Of a stretch of 64,000 bases of DNA, positions 25,287 through 32,739 are shown in pieces. The position numbers and the translations under genes were made by a program. Below the pieces are notes generated by a model. The model searched no databases. It saw only the letters and a list, made by a program, of their open reading frames with translations, and was not told the DNA's origin. Numbering within the stretch: position 1 is the stretch's first letter; every line of letters starts with the position of its first letter. The stretch lies in NCBI RefSeq assembly GCF_014204895.1, contig NZ_JACHMF010000001.1, forward strand, positions 7,006,001 to 7,070,000, given 5' to 3'. This DNA comes from Paractinoplanes abujensis (GTDB lineage Bacteria > Actinomycetota > Actinomycetes > Mycobacteriales > Micromonosporaceae).

Positions 25287-26510
25287 ATGATTGAGACATC
25301 CACCGTCGGGTTGCGAACCGCTGCGCCGGCAGCAGCAGGCCAAGCCGGGCGGTTCCGGCCCGACATCGAGGGCCTGCGCGCCGTAGCGGTCGTCCTCGTG
25401 GTGCTGTTCCACGCCGGCGTCCCCGGTGTCGGCGGTGGCTACATCGGTGTCGACGTCTTCTTCGTCATCTCCGGCTTCCTGATCACCTCGCTGATGATGC
25501 GCGAGGTGCGCGAGACCGGCGGCCTGTCGCTGATCGACTTCTACGCCCGCCGGGCCCGCCGGATCCTCCCCGCGGCCGCGCTCGTGCTGGTCACCACGCT
25601 GCTCGCGAGTTATCACTGGCTCGGCTTCCTGCGCGGCGACGAGATCGCCGAGGACGTCGCGTGGTCGGCCCTGTTCGCGGCGAACTTCCGGTTCGGCGAG
25701 GCGGGTGTCGACTACCTCGCGTCGCAGGACGCGGCGTCCCCGGTGCAGCACTTCTGGTCGCTGGCCGTCGAGGAGCAGTTCTACTTCGTCTGGCCGGCCG
25801 CGATCGTCCTGCTGATCTGGCTCGGTTTTCGCTGGGCCATCGGTTACTGGCTGACCGCCGCGGTGGCCGCTTCGCTGGCCTACTCGATGTGGCTGGGCGG
25901 CACCTGGTCGTACTTCTCCCCGGCCACCCGCGCCTGGGAGCTGGGGGCCGGCTGCCTGCTGGCCCTGATCGCGCACCGGCTCGACCGCATCCCGCACCGG
26001 ATCGCGACCGCCATGGCCGGAGTCGGGCTTTCCCTGATCGTGATCGCCGCGTTCACCTTCGACGAGACAACCCCGTTTCCCTCGTACGCGGCGGGGCTGC
26101 CCGTGATCGCGACGGTGCTGGTGCTGGCCGGCCGGGGGGACTCGGTGCTCGGCCGATGGCCCCTGGTCTGGCTGGGCCGGTTGTCGTACTCGTTCTACCT
26201 GTGGCACTGGCCCGTGCTGATCGGCGCCGAGCAGGCGTACGAGGGAACTCTCACCGCGGGCACCCGGGCGCTGCTCGTCCTGGGGTCGCTGGGGCTTGCC
26301 GTCGTGACGTACTTCGGCCTGGAAAACCCCATCCGGCGCAACGTTCACCTGCGCCGCTCACAGGTGCTGACCTTGTCCTTGGCCGCCTGGCTGATCGTCA
26401 CGCCGCTGGCGGTCGTGCGGTGGAAGACCTCCACGTCGCCCGCGGCCGATCCGGGCCCGAGCGCCGAATATCAACCCCGACTAGGAGCGCCGGCGCATGC
26501 GGAGCGTTGA
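25287..26510 (+). CDS. Acyltransferase-3 (OafA-type) membrane protein
   Basis: The protein has 407 residues and about ten membrane helices. It has the acyltransferase-3 signatures FRPDIEGLRAVAVVLVVLFH (catalytic His at the end of the first helix), YIGVDVFFVISGFLIT, FYARRARRILPAA, HFWSLAVEEQFYFVWP and SYSFYLWHWP. These enzymes transfer acyl groups, often acetyl, across the membrane to sugars or glycans. Most OafA-like proteins of this class carry a fused C-terminal SGNH domain. Here that domain is encoded separately by the next gene, which overlaps by 14 nt. The cytoplasmic tail ends shortly after the last helix. Confidence 0.92.
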   Translation: MIETSTVGLRTAAPAAAGQAGRFRPDIEGLRAVAVVLVVLFHAGVPGVGGGYIGVDVFFVISGFLITSLMMREVRETGGLSLIDFYARRARRILPAAALVLVTTLLASYHWLGFLRGDEIAEDVAWSALFAANFRFGEAGVDYLASQDAASPVQHFWSLAVEEQFYFVWPAAIVLLIWLGFRWAIGYWLTAAVAASLAYSMWLGGTWSYFSPATRAWELGAGCLLALIAHRLDRIPHRIATAMAGVGLSLIVIAAFTFDETTPFPSYAAGLPVIATVLVLAGRGDSVLGRWPLVWLGRLSYSFYLWHWPVLIGAEQAYEGTLTAGTRALLVLGSLGLAVVTYFGLENPIRRNVHLRRSQVLTLSLAAWLIVTPLAVVRWKTSTSPAADPGPSAEYQPRLGAPAHAER

Positions 26511-27480
26511 ACTCACCCGTACGTTCCGGCTCTCGCTGCTCGTGGCGGTGCTCTCGGTGCTGGCCGGGTGTGCCGCCGCCGTGCCACCGCCCCCGCGCGT
26601 CGCCGAGAAACCGCCCGCGCCCAAGGTCGGGCTGGCCACGGTGCTGGCCGCCGTGGCCAAGGCGCCGAGCCTGCGTACGCTGCCCGCCGACCTCACGCCT
26701 TCGCTGTCGACCAGCGGCGACGACGTCGGCTTCGACAACGAGCGGTGCGAAGCGGGGCCCAAAGCCGACCGGATCGACGCGTGCGTCTTCGGCGACCGGG
26801 CCGCGGCCACCGATGTTGTGCTCTACGGCGACTCGCACGCCGGGATGTGGCTGCCCGCGATGGCCGAGATCGCCGAACGTCTGCACTGGCGCCTGCAGTT
26901 CTACGGCAAACCGGGCTGTCCGGCGGTGCAGCTGACCGTCTGGAACCAGCAGGAGCAGCGCCCGTTCGGCGAGTGCGACCGGTTCCGGGACTACGTGACG
27001 GGGCAGGTCGCGGTCAACCGGCCGGAGCTGGTGATCGTGACGAACGAGAGCTTCTCGCAGAAACGTGATCGAGGGCGGCTGATCACGGCCGCCGAATGGT
27101 CCACCGGCCTCACCCAGACCCTGCGCACGCTGCGGCGCTCGGCCGGGCACGTGATCGTGCTGGGCAACACCCCGGTGCTCGACGCAAGCGCGCCGGAATG
27201 TCTGGCCGCCCATCAGAGCGACATCGCGGCGTGCTCGACCCCGCGCGCGGTGGCCACCGCCCGTACGTGGAACGCCGCCGACCGGGAAGCGGCGGCGGCG
27301 ACCGGCTCGGGCTACGTCTCGGTGCTGCCGTGGCTGTGCACCACCACGTGCCCCGCGGTGATCGGCAACGTCACCGTCTACCGCAACCGGTTCCACCTGA
27401 GCGCGACATACGCGCGCATGCTGAACGGCGTTCTCGAGGAAGCGCTGCTGAAGCACTTCCCCTCGAACGCCGCTCCCTAG
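26497..27480 (+). CDS. SGNH-hydrolase-domain lipoprotein, partner of the acyltransferase
   Basis: The protein has 327 residues. A lipoprotein signal with lipobox VLAGC (C25) anchors it outside the membrane. The SGNH block I is VLYGDSHAGMW (S113). The C-terminal block that normally reads DxxHL is NRFHLSATYA here: N297 stands where the catalytic Asp is expected, and H300 is kept. The substitution could weaken hydrolase/esterase activity or shift it to acyl transfer. Two disulfide-like Cys pairs are present (PECLAAHQSDIAACS and WLCTTTC). The start overlaps the acyltransferase gene by 14 nt, so the normally single protein is split into a membrane subunit and a lipoprotein. Confidence 0.85.
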   Translation: MRSVELTRTFRLSLLVAVLSVLAGCAAAVPPPPRVAEKPPAPKVGLATVLAAVAKAPSLRTLPADLTPSLSTSGDDVGFDNERCEAGPKADRIDACVFGDRAAATDVVLYGDSHAGMWLPAMAEIAERLHWRLQFYGKPGCPAVQLTVWNQQEQRPFGECDRFRDYVTGQVAVNRPELVIVTNESFSQKRDRGRLITAAEWSTGLTQTLRTLRRSAGHVIVLGNTPVLDASAPECLAAHQSDIAACSTPRAVATARTWNAADREAAAATGSGYVSVLPWLCTTTCPAVIGNVTVYRNRFHLSATYARMLNGVLEEALLKHFPSNAAP

Positions 27481-27487
27481 AACTGTT

Positions 27488-28012
27488 TCAGCGGCGGCGA
27501 CGTCGGAGCAGCGTGACCGCCGCCGCGACCGCCAGCGCGGCGGCGCCGGCCACGACCAGCGGCACGGGGCGGCGTTCCCGCACGATGCCGTCGGCGTGGT
27601 CCTTGGTCACCGCTGCGTGCTCCGCGACCCGGGACGCCGTCTCGGCCGTCGACTGCTTGACGTGTGCGAGGCTGCCCGCCGCCGCTTGCTTCTTCTCGGC
27701 GGCGACGACCTTCACCTGCGCGGTCTTTTCCGCCGCGGCCTCTTTGACCTGGGCCGTCTTCTCCGCGGCGGCCTCTTTGACCTGGGCCGTCTTCTCCGCG
27801 GCGGCCTCTTTGACCTGGGCCGTCTTCTCGGCCGCGGCCTCCTTGAGCTGCGCGGTCTTGTCCGCGGCGGCCTGCTTCTTCTCGGCCACCGCATTCTTCA
27901 CCTGGGCCTTGACGTCGGCCTTGGCCGCCAGGGCGGACGCCGTCTCGGCGAGCTCGGCCCGGGTCTCGGCGATGTCCTCACGCACTTCGTCGCGCGACCT
28001 GGTGTCACTCAT
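27488..28012 (-). CDS. DUF3618-type envelope protein with 11-residue coiled repeats
   Basis: The protein has 174 residues. The N-terminus RSRDEVREDIAETRAELAETASALAAKADV is the DUF3618 motif. A helical region (about 45-115) contains four near-identical copies of EAAAEKTAQVK (33-bp DNA repeats at about 27720-27850), giving an amphipathic 11-residue periodicity like LEA or apolipoprotein helices. A single C-terminal membrane helix, VPLVVAGAAALAVAAAVTLL, ends in an Arg-rich tail. Its start overlaps the preceding gene stop (ATGA at 28009-28012). A structural envelope or stress role is likely; the molecular function is unknown. Confidence 0.8.
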   Translation of the reverse strand: MSDTRSRDEVREDIAETRAELAETASALAAKADVKAQVKNAVAEKKQAAADKTAQLKEAAAEKTAQVKEAAAEKTAQVKEAAAEKTAQVKEAAAEKTAQVKVVAAEKKQAAAGSLAHVKQSTAETASRVAEHAAVTKDHADGIVRERRPVPLVVAGAAALAVAAAVTLLRRRRR

Positions 28013-28419
28013 GAGTGCCGTCCCTCCTTGAAGGCCGTCTTCACGGCCTCCACGTCACGCTTGCCGCTCTCCATCGCCTCGATCGGCTCCGGCGGCACCG
28101 CCTGCTTCACCTGCTTCTTGCCGATGAGCGCAGCGATCCCGGCCACGGCGAAAAGCACAACTGTCACGATCAGCGCGGCCGCCCAAACGGGCAGCACCAG
28201 GGCCAACAGGGCGCCGATCGTCACGAACAGGGCGCCGACGCCGTAGAGGGCGATAACGCCGGCCCCGCCGAGCAGCCCGGCGCCGGTGCCCGCGCGCTTG
28301 CCCTTCTCGACCATCTCCATCCGGGCCAGCGTCAACTCGTCCCGGACCAGCGTCGACACCTGTTCGCTCAACTGGTTGACCAACTGGCCGACCGGTTGCT
28401 GCTCGGTGTGCGTCGTCAT
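28009..28419 (-). CDS. Phage-holin-superfamily (putative actinobacterial holin-X type) membrane protein
   Basis: The protein has 136 residues. A soluble amphipathic N-terminus (VGQLVNQLSEQVSTLVRDELTLARMEM) is followed by two membrane helices, about 50-75 (GAGVIALYGVGALFVTIGALLALVL) and 80-98. A charged tail ends the protein. This matches the family annotated as phage holin family / DUF1469, which in actinobacteria is chromosomal and usually encoded beside DUF3618 proteins, as here. It is not evidence of a prophage. The ATG follows AAGGGAGC. Confidence 0.8.
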   Translation of the reverse strand: MTTHTEQQPVGQLVNQLSEQVSTLVRDELTLARMEMVEKGKRAGTGAGLLGGAGVIALYGVGALFVTIGALLALVLPVWAAALIVTVVLFAVAGIAALIGKKQVKQAVPPEPIEAMESGKRDVEAVKTAFKEGRHS

Positions 28420-28485
28420 CAGTGAGCTCCCTTCGTCTGCAGCTCACTTACCCCTCACCGACGCTGATAACCGCAGCTCAGCGGC

Positions 28486-29097
28486 TCAAGACCCGATCTC
28501 ACTCACCTGGGCGAAGGGCCGGTCGTTGTGCCAGGTGGCGTGAATGATGAAGCTGTGGCCGGTCTCGTTGAAGTAGACGGCCAGGTTGTCCGGGGTGTCC
28601 TGCACCTTCTGCACCTGCCACCCGTCGGCCGGGGTCGCGGTCACCAGCTGCACCACCGCGTCCGAGGTCATCCGGATGACCGCCTGCCCGCCCTCGACCC
28701 GGAACGACCGCACGTACGTCCGTTTGCCGTCGGCGGCGGTGGTGACCGTCCAGCCGTCCTCGGTCGTGGTGGGCGGGGCCGGGTTGGTGACAGGCGGTTT
28801 GGGCGCGGTGGTGGTCGGCCGCGGCGGCGTGGTGGTGGTCGAACGGGTCTGCGTCGGGCGGGGCCTGGTGGCGGTGCCGCGGCCGGGCGTCGGCGTGGTG
28901 CTCGCCGGGGCCGGGGTCGTCGCGCTGGGCAGCGGCACGGGGAATTCGCTCGCATCGGAGGCGGGCAGCTGCGCCAGCGCCCTGTCCTCGGGCGCGTTGG
29001 TGCGCAGCACCGGCAGCAGAGCTACCGAGGCCAGCACAATGCTTGTCGCGGTGGCGGCCAGCCACCCCGCGATCGGCGTCCACCGTGAAGATCGCAC
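28486..29097 (-). CDS. Membrane-anchored protein with Thr/Pro-rich stalk, unknown function
   Basis: The protein has 203 residues. One N-terminal membrane anchor (about 9-31, IAGWLAATATSIVLASVALLPVL) is followed by a Thr/Pro-rich linker (about 55-115). A small extracellular beta-rich domain (about 118-200) contains DGWTVTTAADGKRTYVRSFRVEGGQAVIRMTSD and DGWQVQKVQDTPDNLAVYF. The start is GTG at 29097. I do not recognise the terminal domain. It is divergent from the OmpR-type two-component system, which may control it or receive a signal from it; this is positional inference only. Confidence 0.68.
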   Translation of the reverse strand: MRSSRWTPIAGWLAATATSIVLASVALLPVLRTNAPEDRALAQLPASDASEFPVPLPSATTPAPASTTPTPGRGTATRPRPTQTRSTTTTPPRPTTTAPKPPVTNPAPPTTTEDGWTVTTAADGKRTYVRSFRVEGGQAVIRMTSDAVVQLVTATPADGWQVQKVQDTPDNLAVYFNETGHSFIIHATWHNDRPFAQVSEIGS

Positions 29098-29120
29098 GAA
29101 GACATCGTCTCATCTGCCCC

Positions 29121-29133
29121 TATGGTGTACGCC
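29121..29133 (+). promoter_or_regulatory. Putative -10 element deciding the response-regulator start
   Basis: TATGGT at 29121-29126 is followed by 7 nt and the ATG at 29134. This supports 29134 as a leaderless start rather than the in-frame ATG at 29122, which lies inside the box. Confidence 0.4.
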
Positions 29134-29820
29134 ATGGCAATGATCCTGCTGGTCGAGGACGACCGCATCATCACGGCGGCGTTGTCCCGCGCGCTGACCG
29201 ATGCCGGTCATGTCGTACGGCCGGTGGGCCGGGCCGCCGAGGCTCTCAAGATCGTCACCGATGAGCGTCCGGACCTCGTCATCCTCGACCTCGGGCTGCC
29301 CGACATCGACGGCACCGACGCGCTGCGGATGATGCGCTCGGTGTCCGACGTGCCGGTCATCGTGGCCACCGCCCGGCGCTCCGAGGCCGACATCATCAGC
29401 CTGCTCAGCGCGGGCGCCGACGACTACGTGACGAAGCCGTTCTCGGGTGGGCACATCCTGGCCCGCATCTCGGCGGTGCTGCGGCGTTCCCGCGCCACGA
29501 CCACCGAGGCGCCCAGCGCGATCACCGTGGGCGAACTGGTGATCAGCCCGCGTCAGCGCCGGGCCGAGCTGCGGGGCGAGCCGCTGCAGCTGACCCGGCG
29601 CGAGTTCGACGTGCTGGCCTACCTGGCCGAACGGGTGGGCCAGGTGATCAGCCGGCGCGAGCTGATGAACGAGGTGTGGAACCAGGCCCGCATCGGCGAG
29701 GAACAGACCATCGACGTGCACATTTCGTGGCTGCGCCGCAAGCTCGGCGAGACCGCGGCCCAGCCGCGCTTCCTGCACACCGTACGGGGGGTCGGGATCA
29801 TGATGGTCGATCCGCGATGA
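29134..29820 (+). CDS. OmpR/PhoB-family response regulator
   Basis: The protein has 228 residues. In the receiver domain the acidic pair is E8-D9-D10, the phosphoacceptor is D52 in LVILDLGLPDIDG, with switch Thr in VATARR and Lys in DDYVTKPFSG. The winged-helix effector (about 130-228) has LTRREFDVLAYLAERVGQVISRRELMNEVW and TIDVHISWLRRKLGE, then TVRGVGIMM. It is coupled to the following kinase by ATGA (29817-29820). The target genes are not evident; the divergent membrane-anchored gene and downstream LPMO operon are nearby candidates. Confidence 0.93.
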   Translation: MAMILLVEDDRIITAALSRALTDAGHVVRPVGRAAEALKIVTDERPDLVILDLGLPDIDGTDALRMMRSVSDVPVIVATARRSEADIISLLSAGADDYVTKPFSGGHILARISAVLRRSRATTTEAPSAITVGELVISPRQRRAELRGEPLQLTRREFDVLAYLAERVGQVISRRELMNEVWNQARIGEEQTIDVHISWLRRKLGETAAQPRFLHTVRGVGIMMVDPR

Positions 29821-31118
29821 GGTGGGCGCTCAACCGGCTCGCCCTCGCGATCACGTCGATGGTCGCGCTCGCGTTCCTGGTGCCGCTGGCCGTGGCCACC
29901 CGGCAGATCGCCCACGACCGGGCCGTCAGCGACGCCCGTCAACAAGCCACATCACTGGTCACCGTGCTGGGCGTCGACGCCGACCCCACCCTGCTGACCA
30001 ACGCGGTGGCCAGCACGACCGCGGGCAGCGAAGGCCGGCTCGCCGTGCACCTGCCCGACTTCGCCGCGATCGGGGTCTCGCACACCTCCGAGGCCCAGAT
30101 CACGATCGCCGCCCAGGACCGCCGCTCGGCCCTGGCCCCCGTCGACGGCGGCGTCGTCTACCTGCAGCCGACCGTGCTCACCGACGGCCGTACGGTGATC
30201 GTCGAAGTTTTCGTGCCCGACGGCGAACTGACCCGTGGGGTGTGGGCGGCCTGGTTCGTGCTCGGCGGGCTCGCGATCGGCCTGGTCGCGGGATCGATCG
30301 TGTTCGCCGACCGGCTCGGCAGCCGGCTCGTGCGGGCCACCCGCGAACTGTCCGCCTCGGCCCGCCGCCTCGGCGCCGGCGAACTCACCACCAGGGTCGA
30401 GCCGGACGGGCCGCGCGAACTGCGGGACGCGGCGTACGCGTTCAACACGATGGCCGACGACCTGAGCAGCCTGCTCGAACGTGAGCGGGAACTGGCGGCC
30501 GACCTGTCCCACCGGCTGCGCACACCGCTGACCGCGCTGCGGCTGGACGCCGAGGCGATGCCGCCCGGCCCGATCGGCGAACGCATGCGTCAAGCCTGCG
30601 ACCTGCTCGACGAGGAGCTTGAGGCGATCATCAAGGGCGCCCGCCTCGGGGTGGCCGCCCGGGGCAAGGAACAGACCGACCTGGTCGAGGTGCTGGCCGA
30701 CCGGCTCGCCTTCTGGTCGGTGCTGGCCGAAGATCAGGAACGGCCCTGGCAGGTCGTCGGCGGTGACGAACCGGTGCTGCTGCCGATCCCGCGCAGCGAA
30801 CTGATCGGCGTGGTCGACGCGATGCTGGGCAACGTCTTCTCGCACACCCCCGAACGGGTCGCGTTCCGGGTCAGCGTCTCCGCCGCGGGCCTGCTCGTCG
30901 ACGACGCCGGCCCCGGCATCGCCGACCCCGCCAAGGCCGTGCAGCGCGGGGTCAGCGGGGCCGGGTCGACCGGGCTGGGCCTCGACATCGTGCGCCGCGC
31001 GGCCGAACAGGCAGGCGGTGAGATGGTGATCGCCCGCAGCCCGCTCGGCGGCGCCCGCGTCGGGATCTATCTGCAGACGCCGGCCCGGCCCCGCCGGAGC
31101 CGGCGCCCAGTTTCATGA
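29817..31118 (+). CDS. Sensor histidine kinase (EnvZ/OmpR type)
   Basis: The protein has 433 residues. Membrane helix 1 is about 9-27, an extracytoplasmic sensor spans about 30-140, and helix 2 is about 143-164. It is followed by HAMP (RLGSRLVRATRELSASARRLGAGELTTRV). The HisKA box is LAADLSHRLRTPLTALRLDAEAM (H232). The ATPase part has ELIGVVDAMLGNVFSHTPE (N box), LVDDAGPGIAD (G1) and GSTGLGLDIVRRAAEQAGGEM (G2). The start ATG at 29817 overlaps the response-regulator stop. The sensor region has no recognised ligand domain. Confidence 0.93.
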   Translation: MRWALNRLALAITSMVALAFLVPLAVATRQIAHDRAVSDARQQATSLVTVLGVDADPTLLTNAVASTTAGSEGRLAVHLPDFAAIGVSHTSEAQITIAAQDRRSALAPVDGGVVYLQPTVLTDGRTVIVEVFVPDGELTRGVWAAWFVLGGLAIGLVAGSIVFADRLGSRLVRATRELSASARRLGAGELTTRVEPDGPRELRDAAYAFNTMADDLSSLLERERELAADLSHRLRTPLTALRLDAEAMPPGPIGERMRQACDLLDEELEAIIKGARLGVAARGKEQTDLVEVLADRLAFWSVLAEDQERPWQVVGGDEPVLLPIPRSELIGVVDAMLGNVFSHTPERVAFRVSVSAAGLLVDDAGPGIADPAKAVQRGVSGAGSTGLGLDIVRRAAEQAGGEMVIARSPLGGARVGIYLQTPARPRRSRRPVS

Positions 31119-31210
31119 TTGTTTTCGGGGCCTTTAAGGCTCCGTTATGGAAACTCTCCGTAGCTTCTCCGCCGTAACTGCCGCAACGAGACAGTACGGA
31201 GTGAGCCGAC

Positions 31211-32014
31211 ATGCGCAGGAAGATCGCCTACCCCCTGGTCGCCCTGGGATTCACCGCGGGCACAACCCTGGGAGTCGTCTCACCGGCGTCGGCCCACGGG
31301 TACGTGTCGTCGCCGCCGAGCCGTCAGGCGCTGTGCGCGTCCGGCGCCGTCGCCAACTGCGGGCAGATCCAGTTCGAGCCGCAGAGCGTCGAAGGCCCCA
31401 AAGGCTTGAAGTCGTGTGACGGCGGCGTCGCCGGGTTCTCCGCGCTGGCCGACGAATCGCGCAACTGGCCGGCCAAGGCGGTCGGCTCCACGGTGGACTT
31501 CAGCTGGGTGCTCACGGCCCGCCACCGCACCTCGACGTGGGAATACTTCATCGGCGGGACGCGGGTCGCCTCGATCAACGACGGCGGCGCGCAGCCGGCC
31601 GCGGTCGTCAACCACAAGATCGACCTGAGCAAGTTCCCGGGCCGCCAGAAAGTGCTGGCCGTGTGGAACATCGCCGACACCGGCAACGCCTTCTACAACT
31701 GCGTCGACCTGAACGTGGGCGGCGGCTCCACCGGCGGCGGCAACACCCCGACCCAGCCTCCGGCGCAGCCCCCGGCCACCACCCCGCCGACCAAGGCCCC
31801 GACGAACCCGCCCACCAACCCGCCCACGAAGGCGCCCACGACTGCGCCGACAGCCCCGCCGGCCGCCGGTGGCACCTGGGCCGCGGGCACGGCCTACAAG
31901 ACCGGTGACGTGGTGACCTTCAACGGCAAGAAGTTCCAGTGCCGCCAGTCGCACACCGCGCTGAACAGCTGGGAGCCGTCGGTCTACACCCTCGCCCTGT
32001 GGCTCCCGCTGTGA
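31211..32014 (+). CDS. AA10 lytic polysaccharide monooxygenase with CBM5/12 chitin-binding module
   Basis: The protein has 267 residues. The signal peptide is cleaved after SPASA, exposing His29 as the N-terminal copper ligand (HGYVSSPPSRQALC). The second brace histidine is H105 in LTARHRTSTWEYF. The domain ends with FYNCVDLNV, followed by a Thr/Pro-rich linker (about 170-222) and a CBM5/12 module (TWAAGTAYKTGDVVTFNGKKFQCRQSH). Such enzymes oxidatively cleave chitin or cellulose; the type of binding module and the compact size favour chitin. The ATG follows GGAGTGAG. The stop overlaps the DUF305 gene as GTGA, so the two are translationally coupled. Confidence 0.93.
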   Translation: MRRKIAYPLVALGFTAGTTLGVVSPASAHGYVSSPPSRQALCASGAVANCGQIQFEPQSVEGPKGLKSCDGGVAGFSALADESRNWPAKAVGSTVDFSWVLTARHRTSTWEYFIGGTRVASINDGGAQPAAVVNHKIDLSKFPGRQKVLAVWNIADTGNAFYNCVDLNVGGGSTGGGNTPTQPPAQPPATTPPTKAPTNPPTNPPTKAPTTAPTAPPAAGGTWAAGTAYKTGDVVTFNGKKFQCRQSHTALNSWEPSVYTLALWLPL

Positions 32015-32619
32015 AGCGCCGCCTGATCGCCGCCGCCCTGCTCGCGCCGTTCCTGCTCGGGGCCTGCGGCACCGCCCGCGACGCCGCCGACCCGGCCCCC
32101 ACCGGCAAAGCCACCGTCGCGACCGAGGCCGTCGCCGAAATCAAAGCCGGTGACGACTTCAACGACACCGACGTGATGTTCCTGCAGATGATGGCCTTCC
32201 ACCAGAAGCAAGGACTGGAGATGACCACGACCGCGGTCAAACGGGCGAAGAACCCCGAGCTGAAGGTCATGGCACAAGCCATCCAGGCCACCGAGAAGGA
32301 CGAGCTCGCGATGATCCAGTCGTGGCTCTCCGACTGGGGCAAAAGCACCGTGGCCGACGAGGCCCCCAGCCTGCACGCCGACCACGGCGGCCTGCCCGGC
32401 ACCGGAGCCGCCGAAATCAAGGCGCTGACCACGGTCAAGGCATCCTCGTTCGACACGGCGTTCCTCAACCTCTTCCTCGCCCACCAGCACCAGGCGATGG
32501 AGATGACGAAAATCGAGAAGACCGGCGGCAAGAACGAAGAAACCAAGAAGTACGCCGAACGGGTGCAACAGTCCCGTCAGGGCGAGATCCAGCAGATGCT
32601 CAAGCTGATGAACGGCTAG
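32011..32619 (+). CDS. DUF305 lipoprotein coupled to the LPMO
   Basis: The protein has 202 residues. A lipobox LLGAC near residue 19 marks an extracellular lipoprotein. The two DUF305 repeats are visible as DVMFLQMMAFHQKQGLEMT and FLNLFLAHQHQAMEM, each a helical pair rich in Met and His, plausible copper ligands. DUF305 proteins are ferritin-like helical bundles often found with copper-handling genes. The GTG start (32011) overlaps the LPMO stop. A copper-delivery or copper-buffering role for the LPMO is inferred from coupling and composition only. A strong terminator follows at 32628. Confidence 0.87.
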   Translation: MKRRLIAAALLAPFLLGACGTARDAADPAPTGKATVATEAVAEIKAGDDFNDTDVMFLQMMAFHQKQGLEMTTTAVKRAKNPELKVMAQAIQATEKDELAMIQSWLSDWGKSTVADEAPSLHADHGGLPGTGAAEIKALTTVKASSFDTAFLNLFLAHQHQAMEMTKIEKTGGKNEETKKYAERVQQSRQGEIQQMLKLMNG

Positions 32620-32627
32620 AAGCGTCG

Positions 32628-32674
32628 AACGCCGAAAAGGGCAGCCTGGCGGGGCTGCCCTTTTCGGCGTTTTC
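32628..32674 (+). terminator. Rho-independent terminator after the LPMO-DUF305 operon
   Basis: A perfect 19-bp stem (32628-32646 with 32653-32671), a 6-nt loop and a continuing T-run lie 8 nt after the DUF305 stop. This is the strongest intrinsic terminator in the window. Confidence 0.92.
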
Positions 32675-32691
32675 ACGGCGCTTCGCCGTGA

Positions 32692-32739
32692 TTGATGTGC
32701 TTCCGTAATGGGGTGTATGACCTCATTTGCCAACGCCAC
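32692..32739 (+). promoter_or_regulatory. Promoter of the PQQ-propeller gene
   Basis: TTGATG (32692-32697) and TATGAC (32716-32721) are 18 bp apart, placing initiation near 32728. This makes GTG 32740 the first start after the promoter; the in-frame TTG/ATG at 32692-32697 coincide with the -35 box. Confidence 0.5.

Noticed and set aside
28009..28419. Holin-like protein as a sign of a prophage
   Set aside because: This family is a common chromosomal partner of DUF3618 proteins in actinobacteria, and no other phage genes are nearby.
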